From Corynebacterium kalidii (GTDB lineage: Bacteria; Actinomycetota; Actinomycetes; Mycobacteriales; Mycobacteriaceae): a DNA stretch of 64,000 nt. Below are positions 44,216 to 52,596 of the stretch, piece by piece. Positions within the stretch are counted from its first letter, which is position 1. Every line of letters starts with the position of its first letter. Both the position numbers and the translations under genes were made by a program. The stretch covers positions 32,771-96,770 of the forward strand of contig NZ_JALIEA010000010.1 in assembly GCF_022869005.1 (NCBI RefSeq), in the 5' to 3' direction. Under the pieces are notes generated by a model. It was not told the origin of the DNA. It saw nothing but the letters and a program-made list of their open reading frames with translations, and did not search any database.

Positions 44216-45373
44216 ATGGCCCGATTCTCACCATCCGGCGGGGTTCGCGCCCCCGACACCGACACCCGGGGCGCCCTCGGCAGACTCCGGGACATGGCCC
44301 GGAACCCGGAGGCGTCGACGGCGGGACTGCAGATCGCCAAGTGCGTCATCGCCGCCACGGGCGCGTGGTGGGTCTCGGTGACGTTCCTCAACACGAGTTT
44401 CCCCTTCCTGGCCCCCTGGGTCGCGCTGCTGACCATCGACGCCACCGCCTACCGCACCCTGTCGCGCGGGGTGCAGTCGACCGTGGCGTCCCTCCTCGGC
44501 ATCGGCGTGGCCTTCACCGTAGGCACGTTCCTGGAGGTCTCCCTGTGGACCTACGCGCTGGCCCTGCTGGTGGGACTGGTGGTGGCCCAGGTGCGGTGGA
44601 TCCGCGACGAGGGTGTCACCGTCGCGACGATGTCCATCTTCATCCTCAGTGACGGCTTCTCCGAGCAACAACAGCAGTTCGGCGACCGGATGCTGGAGAT
44701 CGGTGTCGGTGTCCTCGTCGGCGTCGTGGTGAACCTGCTGGTCCTGCCGCCGATGCGGGACCGGCAGGCGTCGCGTTACGTCGACAGCGTGAACCGGCGG
44801 ATGGGCTCGGTCCTGGAGAACATGGGCGAGGAGTTCGCCTCCTCGTGGGACACCGACCGTGCCGACGCCTGGATCGACGAGACGGACTCCATCAGCCGTG
44901 AACTCGGGTCGGCGTGGTCGGTCGTGCGGTTCGCCCGCGAGAGCCGCCGCGCCAATCCACGGTCCTACCTCGCCAGACTCCAGCGCACACGCGCGGCGAC
45001 TGGGCGCGCCCCGGATCCGGCGGACGCAACCTGGGAGGACATCCTGCGGCGGGCGGACGAAGGCGTGTCGCATCTGCGCCACCTCGCCCGGACGCTGCGT
45101 GAGGCCTCGTACGCCGACGGCGAGTGGGACACCGGCTTCCGTCGGGAATGGGCGTCGGTCGCCCGCGCCACCGGACGTGCGGTGGCCGACCCGGACGCCG
45201 ATGTCGGCCCCCTGTCGGACCGGCTGGCCGCGCTCACCCGGGAGTTCTCCGACGGGGACCTGCCGACGGACCACTGGCCCGTCTACGGCGCGTTGATCAC
45301 CGGCCTCGACCACATCATCACCGTCGTGGACGACGTCGCCTCGTCCCAGGAGGCGCGGGAAACCGCCGGCTGA
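44216..45373 (+). CDS. FUSC/aromatic-acid-exporter-like membrane protein
   Basis: The 385-residue protein has an N-terminal block of about six membrane helices (VIAATGAWWVSVTFL ... PWVALLTIDATAYRTLSRGVQSTVASLLGIGVAFTVG ... MLEIGVGVLVGVVVNLLVLPPMRDRQA) and a soluble helical C-terminal half. This is the arrangement of FUSC/ArAE proteins proposed to export aromatic acids. TAAGGT (44204-44209) is 6 nt before the ATG (leaderless). Substrate unknown. Confidence 0.82.
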   Translation: MARFSPSGGVRAPDTDTRGALGRLRDMARNPEASTAGLQIAKCVIAATGAWWVSVTFLNTSFPFLAPWVALLTIDATAYRTLSRGVQSTVASLLGIGVAFTVGTFLEVSLWTYALALLVGLVVAQVRWIRDEGVTVATMSIFILSDGFSEQQQQFGDRMLEIGVGVLVGVVVNLLVLPPMRDRQASRYVDSVNRRMGSVLENMGEEFASSWDTDRADAWIDETDSISRELGSAWSVVRFARESRRANPRSYLARLQRTRAATGRAPDPADATWEDILRRADEGVSHLRHLARTLREASYADGEWDTGFRREWASVARATGRAVADPDADVGPLSDRLAALTREFSDGDLPTDHWPVYGALITGLDHIITVVDDVASSQEARETAG

Positions 45374-45381
45374 CGGGGCGG

Positions 45382-45415
45382 TCGAACAATGCGTTCGAAC
45401 ACGGAACTTCCGTGT
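45382..45415. promoter_or_regulatory. Two abutting palindromes upstream of the Ltp-domain gene
   Basis: TCGAAC-N5-GTTCGA (45382-45398) resembles the actinobacterial LexA box (TCGAAC-N4-GTTCGA) but has one extra spacer base. It runs straight into ACACGGAA-C-TTCCGTGT (45399-45415), a perfect 17-bp inverted repeat. The pair starts 9 bp after the FUSC stop and could be a terminator for that gene, an operator for the next, or both. Confidence 0.45.
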
Positions 45416-45510
45416 CCGGACCCGGTGCGAACATCGGACGTGTCCTTCGAGGAGAGGACGTCCACCGGCCGGGTCGACCGGCCTCCACCGACGCAGAAAG
45501 ACGTTTCACG

Positions 45511-46107
45511 ATGAGTACCCCCAGCGCACCCCAGAACCAGTACCTGCCCCCGGAGCAGACGCCGGAGACCGCACAGAAGAAGCCCTTCTACAAGAGGGTC
45601 TGGTTCCTCGTCCTGGCCGGCGTGGTCGTCCTCGCCGTCATCGGCGGTGCCCTCAGCGGCGGCGACGAGGACGACACCGCAGCGGACGACGCCGGCACCA
45701 CGACGGCAGCCGTCTCCCCCGAGGCGCCGTCGGACCCCGAGCCGGACCCCGAGCCCGCTAACGAGCCGGACCCCGCGCCGGAGGCCGACTCCGGCGGGGA
45801 CGTCCCCCGCGAGTTCACCTCCGCCCTGAAGTCCGCCGAGCGGTACTCCGACATGATGCACATGTCCAAGGCCAAGATCTACGACCAGCTGACCTCGGAG
45901 TACGCCGACCAGTTCTCCCCGGAGGCCGCACAGTACGCCGTCGACACCATCGACGCCGACTGGAACAACAACGCCCTGGAGTCCGCCCGCAACTACCAGG
46001 ACACGATGAGCATGTCCCCGGCGGCGATCCACGACCAGCTGACCTCCGAGTACGGGGAGAAGTTCACCGTCGAGGAAGCCGACTTCGCCATCGCCAACCT
46101 GGAGTGA
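45511..46107 (+). CDS. Membrane-anchored protein with two Ltp-type repeats
   Basis: The product has 198 residues. A short cytoplasmic start precedes a single membrane helix (VWFLVLAGVVVLAVIGGALSG, about 30-50). An acidic Pro/Glu/Asp linker (EPDPEPANEPDPAPEA) and two tandem repeats follow (FTSALKSAERYSDMMHMSKAKIYDQLTSEYADQFSPEAAQYAVD and ALESARNYQDTMSMSPAAIHDQLTSEYGEKFTVEEADFAI). These match the host-cell-surface Ltp domain; the streptococcal phage member blocks DNA injection by superinfecting phage. AGAAAG precedes the ATG. Confidence 0.88.
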   Translation: MSTPSAPQNQYLPPEQTPETAQKKPFYKRVWFLVLAGVVVLAVIGGALSGGDEDDTAADDAGTTTAAVSPEAPSDPEPDPEPANEPDPAPEADSGGDVPREFTSALKSAERYSDMMHMSKAKIYDQLTSEYADQFSPEAAQYAVDTIDADWNNNALESARNYQDTMSMSPAAIHDQLTSEYGEKFTVEEADFAIANLE

Positions 46108-46119
46108 CGGCCGGTCAGG

Positions 46120-46485
46120 TCAGTCCACCATCTCCACGACCACGCGGTCGGTGGAGACGAGGCAGCGGAACTGCTCCCCGTCGGTGCGCGCCCCGTGGGT
46201 CACCTCGACGCCCTCCAGGTGTTCGGCGAACACCTGGCCGTCGATGATCCACCGGTCCCCCTCCCGGTCGTGCCGGGCACCCCACAGGTCCAGTTCCGCG
46301 TCACGGCCGTAGCCGGTCTCCCACCGGACCTCCTCACGACAGTGCGTGCGGGCCTCGGATTCACGCAGGCCGCCGGCACGTTCCAGGTAGCTCTGTCCGT
46401 ACCACCAGACCACCACCGCCCCGACGGCGACGAGCGCCACCAGCAGCAGGACGGTCAACACCCGCAGGTCAGGCCGTCTGCGCAT
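46120..46485 (-). CDS. Hypothetical membrane-anchored protein, 121 residues
   Basis: The N-terminal helix VLTVLLLVALVAVGAVVVWWYG anchors a small extracytoplasmic domain with two Cys (THCREEV, FRCLVS), likely a disulfide. No family is recognised. The start lies inside the 3' end of the efflux pump gene (17-bp overlap), so the two are co-transcribed and the protein may accompany the pump. Confidence 0.75.
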   Translation of the reverse strand: MRRRPDLRVLTVLLLVALVAVGAVVVWWYGQSYLERAGGLRESEARTHCREEVRWETGYGRDAELDLWGARHDREGDRWIIDGQVFAEHLEGVEVTHGARTDGEQFRCLVSTDRVVVEMVD

Positions 46486-47956
46486 CCCGCTGAACCTCAC
46501 CCGTCTCGGCGTCCCGCGCGTCGATGCGCAGCACCAGGGCCAGGACGAACACGAGCACGGCGATGCCCGCACCCAGGTAGAAGGCCACGTGGACACCGTC
46601 CACCAGCACACCGGTGGGCGTCCCGGCGGAGGAGTTCGCCGAACCGATGCCCATCACGGCGATGAACAACGCGGTGCCGGCGGCGCCGGCGAGCTGCTGC
46701 AGGGTGTTGAGGACCGCCGAGCCGTGCGACGAGATCTCGTTCGGCACCGCGGCGAGGGCGTTCGACATCAACGGCGTCATCAGCAGCGACAGCCCGAGGT
46801 TCAGCACCACCGCGATCCCGGCGAGGTACCAGAAGGTCTTGTCCTCGTCGAGCATCAGCAGCAGACCCATCGCCACCACCAGCAGCGCACCACCGGGGAT
46901 GATCAGCGGGCGGGTTCCGTGGGCGTCGTACAGGCGTCCGACGATCGGCCCCATCGCCCCCATGATGATGCCGCCGGGCAGGGTGACCAGTCCGGTCTGC
47001 AGCTCAGAGAGTCCGAGGACGTTCTGGCCGAAGATCGGCATGATGATGATGAACCCGAACAGCGAGCCGAAGGACAGCAGCATCAGACCGAGGGACCAGG
47101 AGAACTCCCGGATCTTCAACGGCGTGGTGTTCATCAACGGTGCGCGGTGCTCGCCGGCGGCCTGGGCCTTCATCAACATGCCCTGGCGGCGGAAGAAGAC
47201 CACCAGGACCACGGCGCCGACCACCAGGCAGACGACCGCCACCGTCGGGAACTCCTGGGCGGCCTTGGAGAGGCCGGACAGGCCGTAGATCGCCGCGGCG
47301 AAGCCCACCGCCGACAACAGCACGGACAGCAGGTCGAACGGCGGACGGCTGGGCTCCTCGAAGTTGCGGATCTGCCAGATGCCCATCACCAGCGCCAGGA
47401 CCGCCAGCGGAATCATCACGAGGAAGATCCACCGCCAGCTCGCGAGCTCGAGGACCAGGCCGGCGAAGGTCGGCCCGAGCGCCGGTCCCACGGCGATCAC
47501 GATGGTGACCAGGCCGAAGACGGACCCACGCCGCTCGACCGGGACGAGGACCATGATCGTGGTCATCAGCAGCGGCATGATCAGCGCGGTACCGGCGGCC
47601 TGCAGCACACGGCCGGCGAGCAGCGCGGCGAAGACCGGGGCCACGGCGGCCAGCACCGTCCCGCCAAGGAACAACGACAGTGCCACGATGTAGATCGTCC
47701 GGAGCGTGAGACGCTGCATCAGGTAGCCGGTCGTGGGGATGACCACCGCCATGGTGAGCATGAAGACGGTGGTCAGCCACTGCGCGACGTCTTCGCCGAC
47801 CTGGAATTCGCGCATGAGGCTGGGCAGCGCGTTCGACAGGGCCGTCTCGTTGAGGATCGCGACGAAGGCCGCGGCGACGAGGATGCCGATCAGCAGGCCG
47901 ACGTTGACGCCTGCCGTGTCCGGGCGCGAGCCCGGGGATGTTCTGGTTTCTGCCAT
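46469..47956 (-). CDS. MFS multidrug efflux pump, DHA2 (EmrB/QacA-like) family
   Basis: The 495-residue protein has about 14 membrane helices. Motif D-like ILNETALSNALPSLMREF, antiporter motif C in VIAVGPALGPTFAGLVLELASWRWIFL, and MQRLTLRTIYIVALSLFLGGT are typical of drug:proton antiporters with 14 helices. GGGAGGAC lies 5 nt upstream of ATG 47956. The 286-bp stretch before it contains several hairpins (47990-48008, 48082-48110) that could form a regulatory leader. Confidence 0.92.
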   Translation of the reverse strand: MAETRTSPGSRPDTAGVNVGLLIGILVAAAFVAILNETALSNALPSLMREFQVGEDVAQWLTTVFMLTMAVVIPTTGYLMQRLTLRTIYIVALSLFLGGTVLAAVAPVFAALLAGRVLQAAGTALIMPLLMTTIMVLVPVERRGSVFGLVTIVIAVGPALGPTFAGLVLELASWRWIFLVMIPLAVLALVMGIWQIRNFEEPSRPPFDLLSVLLSAVGFAAAIYGLSGLSKAAQEFPTVAVVCLVVGAVVLVVFFRRQGMLMKAQAAGEHRAPLMNTTPLKIREFSWSLGLMLLSFGSLFGFIIIMPIFGQNVLGLSELQTGLVTLPGGIIMGAMGPIVGRLYDAHGTRPLIIPGGALLVVAMGLLLMLDEDKTFWYLAGIAVVLNLGLSLLMTPLMSNALAAVPNEISSHGSAVLNTLQQLAGAAGTALFIAVMGIGSANSSAGTPTGVLVDGVHVAFYLGAGIAVLVFVLALVLRIDARDAETGEVQRDAQTA

Positions 47957-47989
47957 GGAGGTCCTCCCAAAGATGCAGGGCGACGCCCA

Positions 47990-48110
47990 CGCACGGGGTG
48001 ACCGTGCGGACATGCGTCGCCGGTGGGCTGCAGTGTCGGTTGACCCGCTGCAGCGGCTGGCTCGGGATGAAGGCACACGCGAGGACCCCGCGCTCAGATG
48101 CGGGGGTCCT
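47990..48110 (-). promoter_or_regulatory. Structured leader upstream of the efflux pump
   Basis: Minus-strand transcripts from a candidate -10 TACTTT near 48115-48121 would start with a 10-bp hairpin (arms AGGACCCCGC 48082-48091 and GCGGGGGTCCT 48100-48110, one bulge), followed by CCGTGCG/CGCACGG arms at 48002-48008 and 47990-47996. No long U-tract is seen. Either a leader that controls pump expression or, for the first hairpin, the terminator of pspA. No gene is seen in 47957-48242. Confidence 0.35.
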
Positions 48111-48242
48111 GTCACAAAGTATCCGGAGTGCCCGGGGCCGCCCGTCGGCGGAACACCACGCTCCCGTGCTCAAGCCTTGCAATCCTAGAGGTTCTGGACC
48201 ATGCGCGCAATCCTGCCGGACAGGACCGCGCGGACAGGACGG

Positions 48243-49046
48243 TCACCGCCCCTGCGTGTCCTCCTGATCCGTGTCCCCGGCCGACTCCCCTGCGGTGATC
48301 TCACCGGTGCCGGCCGCGGTGGAGCCCCCGGCGAGTTCGGCGCGGATCTGCTCCAGGCGGGAGGACGCGGCCATGTCACGTCCGCTGGACTCGATCTCCG
48401 CCATCCGGCCGCGGACGCTGTTCTCGGTGAGCTCCTGGGCGCCGAGCGCGGTGGCGTAGCGGGCCTCGATCTTGGCGCGGACGCTGTCGAGGGTGGGGAC
48501 GCTGTCGTCGGCCTGTATGCCCTGCATCGACTCCAGTGCCTGGTTGGAGCTCTCCTGCATCTTCGCCTGGTCCACCTGGGCACGCAGCTGGTCGATCTGG
48601 CCCATCTGCTCCTTCAGCCGCACCTCAGACTGCCGTTGCTGCTGCTGGGCCTGCTCGGCGGCCTGGGTGGCCTGCGCGTGCATCTTCTTGGTGTCCTCGA
48701 TCTCCTGCTCGACGGTGACGAGCTGGGTAGCGAAGATCTCGGCGGTGTTGGTGTACTCCGTCGCCGCGGTGGTGTCTCCCCCGGCGGCCGCCTTGTCGGC
48801 CTGCTGCAGGGCGGCACGCGCGTTGTCCTGCAGCTTCTCCTGGTCCTTGACCAGGCGGTTCAGCGTCATCTCCAGCTGGTTGCGGTTGCCGATGATCCGG
48901 GCGGCGGACTCGGTGACCTCACGGTGCTGCTTCTTCGCCGCCTCGGTCGCCTGCTGGATCTGGACCTTCGGGTCCGCGTTCTCCTCGATCGTGGTGTCGA
49001 GGGACTGCATGAGGTACTTCCAGCCCTTGGAGAAGGGGTTCGCCAT
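48243..49046 (-). CDS. PspA/IM30 family membrane-stress protein
   Basis: The 267-residue protein is almost wholly coiled coil, with the PspA start MANPFSKGWKYLMQSLDTTIEENADPKVQIQQATEAAKKQHREVTESAARIIG and a Gln-rich central helix (QAAEQAQQQQRQSEVRLKEQMGQ). It is the relative of the mycobacterial 35-kDa antigen, which binds stressed membranes as large oligomers. A Gly/Ala/Thr/Glu-rich disordered tail ends the protein. GGAGTACCGCC precedes ATG 49046. Confidence 0.9.
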   Translation of the reverse strand: MANPFSKGWKYLMQSLDTTIEENADPKVQIQQATEAAKKQHREVTESAARIIGNRNQLEMTLNRLVKDQEKLQDNARAALQQADKAAAGGDTTAATEYTNTAEIFATQLVTVEQEIEDTKKMHAQATQAAEQAQQQQRQSEVRLKEQMGQIDQLRAQVDQAKMQESSNQALESMQGIQADDSVPTLDSVRAKIEARYATALGAQELTENSVRGRMAEIESSGRDMAASSRLEQIRAELAGGSTAAGTGEITAGESAGDTDQEDTQGR

Positions 49047-49174
49047 GGCGGTACTCCTAACGATGTCGTGTCCGCGTCCGTGCCCGGGCGGCTTCTCTGG
49101 TCTGTTCCCCAGCATAAACGGTTTTCATCCCACGCGTCCCCCGGTGTGTCGACGGCAGGGTTACCATCGGAGCC

Positions 49175-50266
49175 ATGACCGTCACCGCCACCTGCATCCA
49201 CGCCACGGCCGCCGGCGCCGACCTGACGAAAGGGACCGTCACCCGGCGCGATCTGCGTCCCGACGACTGCCTCGTCGCAGTCCGCTGGTCCGGGATCTGC
49301 CACTCGGACATCCACACGGTCAACGGCGACTGGCCGCACGACAACTTCCCGATGACCCCGGGCCACGAGATCGTCGGCACCGTCCTGGAGACGGGCACCG
49401 CGGTGACCCGGTACCGGGTCGGGGACGTCGTCGGGATCGGCTGCATGGTGGACTCCTGCGGCGAATGCACCGCCTGTGCCCGGGGCGAGGAGAACTACTG
49501 CCTCGACGGCCTGACCGGCACCTACAACGGCGTCGACCGGCACGACGGCTCGGTCACCCAGGGCGGGTACTCCACGCACATCGTGTGCCGGGAGGACTTC
49601 CTCATCCGCATGCCCGACGTCGACGGCGGGCTGGACGGTGCGACGATGGCGGCGATGACCCCGCTACTGTGCGCCGGGATCACCACCTACTCGCCGCTGA
49701 AGCACTGGGAGGTCGGTCCGGGTTCACGTGTCGCGGTGGTCGGCATGGGCGGGCTGGGGCATGTGGCCGTGCAGATCGCGGCCGCCCTGGGCGCGGAGGT
49801 GACCGTGTTCTCCCACAGCCTGTCGAAGAAGGAGGACGGGCTGCGGTTCGGCGCGTCCCACTATGTGGCGACCGGCGGGGACGCCGCCGACACCTTCCAC
49901 CGGGACCACGCCGACGAGTTCGACCTGATCCTCAACACGGTGTCGGCCCCCCTGCCGGTCCACCGCTACCTCGGCATGCTCGCCCCGGACGGGACGTTGG
50001 TGATGCTCGGCCTGCCCACCGAACCTCTGTCGGTGCGGGTCAACCAGCTCACCGGCCGCCGCCGCGGGATCGCGGGGTCGAGTATCGGCGGTATCGCCGA
50101 GACCCAGGAGATGATCGACTTCTGCGCCGCGCACGGGATCACCGCCCGGGTCGAGGTCGTCACCGCCGCCGGGGCCGGTGGGGTCGATGCGGTCAACGAC
50201 GCCTACCGGCGGGTGCTCGGCTCGCAGGTGCGCTACCGCGCGGTCATCGACGCGCGCACCCTCTGA
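49175..50266 (+). CDS. Zinc-dependent alcohol dehydrogenase (cinnamyl-alcohol-dehydrogenase-like)
   Basis: This NAD(P)H-dependent aldehyde reductase/alcohol dehydrogenase has 363 residues. The catalytic zinc site is GICHSD plus GHEIVG, the structural zinc lobe is CGECTACARGEENYC, and the Rossmann motif is VVGMGGLGHVAVQIAAALG followed by SHSLSKKEDGLRFGASHYV, which favours NADP(H). TACCAT (49162-49167) is 7 nt before the ATG (leaderless). It is a single-gene unit; substrate not determined. Confidence 0.92.
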   Translation: MTVTATCIHATAAGADLTKGTVTRRDLRPDDCLVAVRWSGICHSDIHTVNGDWPHDNFPMTPGHEIVGTVLETGTAVTRYRVGDVVGIGCMVDSCGECTACARGEENYCLDGLTGTYNGVDRHDGSVTQGGYSTHIVCREDFLIRMPDVDGGLDGATMAAMTPLLCAGITTYSPLKHWEVGPGSRVAVVGMGGLGHVAVQIAAALGAEVTVFSHSLSKKEDGLRFGASHYVATGGDAADTFHRDHADEFDLILNTVSAPLPVHRYLGMLAPDGTLVMLGLPTEPLSVRVNQLTGRRRGIAGSSIGGIAETQEMIDFCAAHGITARVEVVTAAGAGGVDAVNDAYRRVLGSQVRYRAVIDARTL

Positions 50267-50278
50267 CCGGCCGCGCGG

Positions 50279-50644
50279 TCAGCTGTCCTGCTGCTCGGCG
50301 ACCTTCTTGCGGACGTCGTCCATGTCCAGGCCCTCGACCTCGGTGATGAGGTCGGTGAGGGCCTTCGGCGGCAGGGCGCCGGCCTCGCGGTAGACCAGGA
50401 TGCCGTCACGGAACGCCATCAGCGTGGGGATGGACTGGATCTGCAGGGCCGCCGCGATGTCCTGGTTGGCCTCGGTGTCGATCTTGCCGAAGGTGTGGTC
50501 CGGGTACTTCTCGGAGACGCTCTCGAAGACGGGGCCGAACCGCTTGCAGGGCCCGCACCATTCCGCCCAGAAGTCGAGCAGCACGATGCCGTCGCCCTGG
50601 ATGGTGTCCTGGAAGTTCTCGCTGGTGATCGTCGTGGTGGCCAT
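50279..50644 (-). CDS. Thioredoxin
   Basis: This 121-residue cytoplasmic dithiol-disulfide oxidoreductase has the active site WCGPC in VLLDFWAEWCGPCKRFGPVFESV, the cis-Pro in IQSIPTLMAFRDG, and a longer-than-usual C-terminal helix (DLITEVEGLDMDDVRKKVAEQQ). GGAAGGTG lies upstream of the ATG. It is one of probably several thioredoxins and not in an operon with thioredoxin reductase here. Confidence 0.94.
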   Translation of the reverse strand: MATTTITSENFQDTIQGDGIVLLDFWAEWCGPCKRFGPVFESVSEKYPDHTFGKIDTEANQDIAAALQIQSIPTLMAFRDGILVYREAGALPPKALTDLITEVEGLDMDDVRKKVAEQQDS

Positions 50645-50854
50645 GGCCGCACCTTCCTGACTGTCTGTGTCGCTCGTTAATCGCTCGGTGATCGGTACCC
50701 GGTCGCTCTCGCGCCGTACCCGGTACAACGCCGCCGGGCGCGGCGGGTATTCCGTCGCCGCGGTCTCCCCCACGCTACCGGCGTCCGCGGCCGTGTGTCA
50801 CCGCTCCGGCGGTTCGGCTGTGCCGGACGCTCGGCTCCGATAATGTCTGGAAAC

Positions 50855-51346
50855 ATGACTACTCATGCCACCGGCACCTACAAGCTGTGGAAGAAGCTCA
50901 GCGGCACTGCGCCGGGTCGCGGGCTGTTCTCGGTCGGGTTCTGCCTCAAGGCCCCGTACTTCCGGACCGTCCTGCCCCGGGTCCGCGCCGCTGAACCGGG
51001 ACGCGCCGTCGTGCGCATCGGCGACTGGTGGGGCGTGCGCAACCACATCGGGACGTACCACGTCATCGCCGCCCTCAACGGCGCGGAGGCCGCGATGGGG
51101 ATGCTCTGCGAGTCGACCGTCCCGACGACGCACCGGTGGTTGCCGCGCGGTATGCGCGCCGACTACCCCACCAAGTCGACCGGCGGGTTGACCGTGACGG
51201 CCACCGCCGACTTCCCGGACTTCTCCACCATCACCCCCGAGACCGGTGGCCAGCTGGTGACCCTGGACATCTCGCTGATCGACGACGCCGGCAACGAGCC
51301 GGTCCACGCCGAGATCGACGTGTGGGTCTCGGCGAAGAAGCGCTGA
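50855..51346 (+). CDS. DUF4442 hotdog-fold protein
   Basis: The 163-residue protein (TYKLWKKLSGTAPGRGLFSVGFCLKAPYFRTVLPRVRAAEPGRAVVRIGDWWGVRNHIGTYHVIAALNGAEAAMGML) has the pattern of DUF4442/PaaI-like hotdog proteins, often acyl-CoA thioesterases or binding proteins; catalytic activity cannot be asserted. TAATGT (50841-50846) lies 8 nt before the ATG (leaderless). A GGTGGTG/CACCACC hairpin at 51376-51395 follows it. Confidence 0.82.
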   Translation: MTTHATGTYKLWKKLSGTAPGRGLFSVGFCLKAPYFRTVLPRVRAAEPGRAVVRIGDWWGVRNHIGTYHVIAALNGAEAAMGMLCESTVPTTHRWLPRGMRADYPTKSTGGLTVTATADFPDFSTITPETGGQLVTLDISLIDDAGNEPVHAEIDVWVSAKKR

Positions 51347-51375
51347 GCGACCTCCCCGCGGTGGGCGTAACCTCG

Positions 51376-51395
51376 GGTGGTGGAGAGACACCACC
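51376..51395 (+). terminator. Hairpin between the DUF4442 and SDR genes
   Basis: GGTGGTG (51376-51382) and CACCACC (51389-51395) form a 7-bp stem with a GAGAGA loop. It lies 29 nt after the DUF4442 stop and 18 nt before the next GTG. It could be a weak terminator or a 5'-leader hairpin. Confidence 0.35.
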
Positions 51396-51413
51396 ACACC
51401 GAAAGGACACACC

Positions 51414-52193
51414 GTGTCAGCACAGGACGCCACAACACCACAGGACTTCGCGGGACGGGTGGCACTGGTCACCGGGGCAGGGTCGGGCATCGGCGCGGCT
51501 GTCGCGTCGGACCTGGCGGGTCGCGGCGCGAAGGTCGTCGTCGCCGACATCAACCTCGAGGGCGCGCAGGAGGTCGTCGACAGGATCACCGCGGCCGGCG
51601 GGACGGCGACCGCGCTGCGGTCCGACGCCTCCAGCGCCACCGACGCCGAGCGCGCCGTGGCCGTCGCCGTGGAGACCTACGGCAAGCTCAACTACGCCGT
51701 GAACAACGCCGGTGTCACCGGTGCCTCCAGCCCGGTCGGCGAACTGGACACCGACGACTGGGACACCGTGATCGGCATCAACCTCAACGGTGTCCTCTAC
51801 GGCATGCGGTACCAGATCCCCGCGATGCTGGAGGCCGGGGCGGGGGAGAGCGCCATCGTCAACATGGCCTCCATCCACGGCGCGGTCGCGGCACCGAACA
51901 GCGCCGCCTACACCGCCGCCAAGCACGGGGTGGTCGGCCTGACGAAGAACGCGGCCGCCGAGTACGGTCCCGCCGGTCTGCGGGTCAACGCGGTCGGCCC
52001 CGCCTACATCGACACCCCGCTGCTGGCGCACGTGCCCGACGAGGTGAAGCAGGGTCTCGTCGCCAGGCACCCGCTGGGCCGCCTGGGCCGGGCCGAGGAG
52101 ATCGCGCCGTTCGTGCGGTTCCTGCTCTCCGACGAGGCGTCGTTCGTGACGGGCTCCTACCACCTCGTCGACGGCGGCTACACCGCGGTCTGA
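51414..52193 (+). CDS. Short-chain dehydrogenase/reductase
   Basis: This classical 259-residue SDR has cofactor motif TGAGSGIGAAVA, ADIN (Asp at the end of the second strand, favouring NAD), NNAGVTG, catalytic Ser in NMASIHG, YTAAKHG (Tyr, Lys), and C-terminal FVTGSYHLVDGGYTAV. It starts with GTG preceded by GAAAGGA. Substrate unknown; resembles glucose/steroid-type dehydrogenases only in general fold. Confidence 0.92.
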   Translation: MSAQDATTPQDFAGRVALVTGAGSGIGAAVASDLAGRGAKVVVADINLEGAQEVVDRITAAGGTATALRSDASSATDAERAVAVAVETYGKLNYAVNNAGVTGASSPVGELDTDDWDTVIGINLNGVLYGMRYQIPAMLEAGAGESAIVNMASIHGAVAAPNSAAYTAAKHGVVGLTKNAAAEYGPAGLRVNAVGPAYIDTPLLAHVPDEVKQGLVARHPLGRLGRAEEIAPFVRFLLSDEASFVTGSYHLVDGGYTAV

Positions 52194-52199
52194 CGCGCC

Positions 52200-52235
52200 A
52201 CCGGGACAGTTACCAGGACAGCTACCGGGACACGG
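52200..52235. repeat. Three tandem 12-bp units at the SDR/crcB junction
   Basis: ACCGGGACAGTT, ACCAGGACAGCT and ACCGGGACACGG follow each other directly; the third extends into the end of crcB. The two genes converge here. It looks like a small slippage expansion rather than a terminator. Confidence 0.5.
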
Positions 52236-52596
52236 CCAGGTAGCCGAGGGCGAAGGCCCCGACGGCGAGGACCGCCATCCCGGCCAGCGCCACCACCGCC
52301 GGGACCGTCCGTCGCCGCCGGAGCAGCGACATGCCCTCCACCGACGCGGTGGAGAACGTGGTGAAACCGCCGCAGAGGCCGGTGCCCACCAGCGCCACCG
52401 GCCACCACGTGTCGGTCAGGCCCAGCAGCACCCCCAGGACCAGCGAGCCCACGGTGTTGACGACCAGCAGCGCGACCGGGACGTCGGTGGCGGTACGCTC
52501 GCTGACCAGGCCGTCCACCCGCCACCGCAGCCACGAGCCGACGCCACCACCGAACGCCACCGCCAGCGCGGCCAGAAGCGAGATCTCCCCGGTCAC
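52222..52596 (-). CDS. crcB: Fluoride channel CrcB (second of pair)
   Basis: This 124-residue, four-helix fluoride-specific channel subunit contains GGGVGSWLRWRVDGL, VNTVGSLVLGVLLGL and the channel motif GTGLCGGFTTFSTASVE. It starts at GTG 52596, overlapping the stop of the partner crcB (GTGA). Paired crcB genes of this kind encode subunits of opposite topology that form a heterodimer. No fluoride riboswitch is visible upstream. Confidence 0.92.
   Translation of the reverse strand: MTGEISLLAALAVAFGGGVGSWLRWRVDGLVSERTATDVPVALLVVNTVGSLVLGVLLGLTDTWWPVALVGTGLCGGFTTFSTASVEGMSLLRRRRTVPAVVALAGMAVLAVGAFALGYLAVSR

Noticed and set aside
45382..45398. Genuine LexA box
   Set aside because: The spacer is 5 nt instead of 4, which moves the half-sites off register; kept only as LexA-like.
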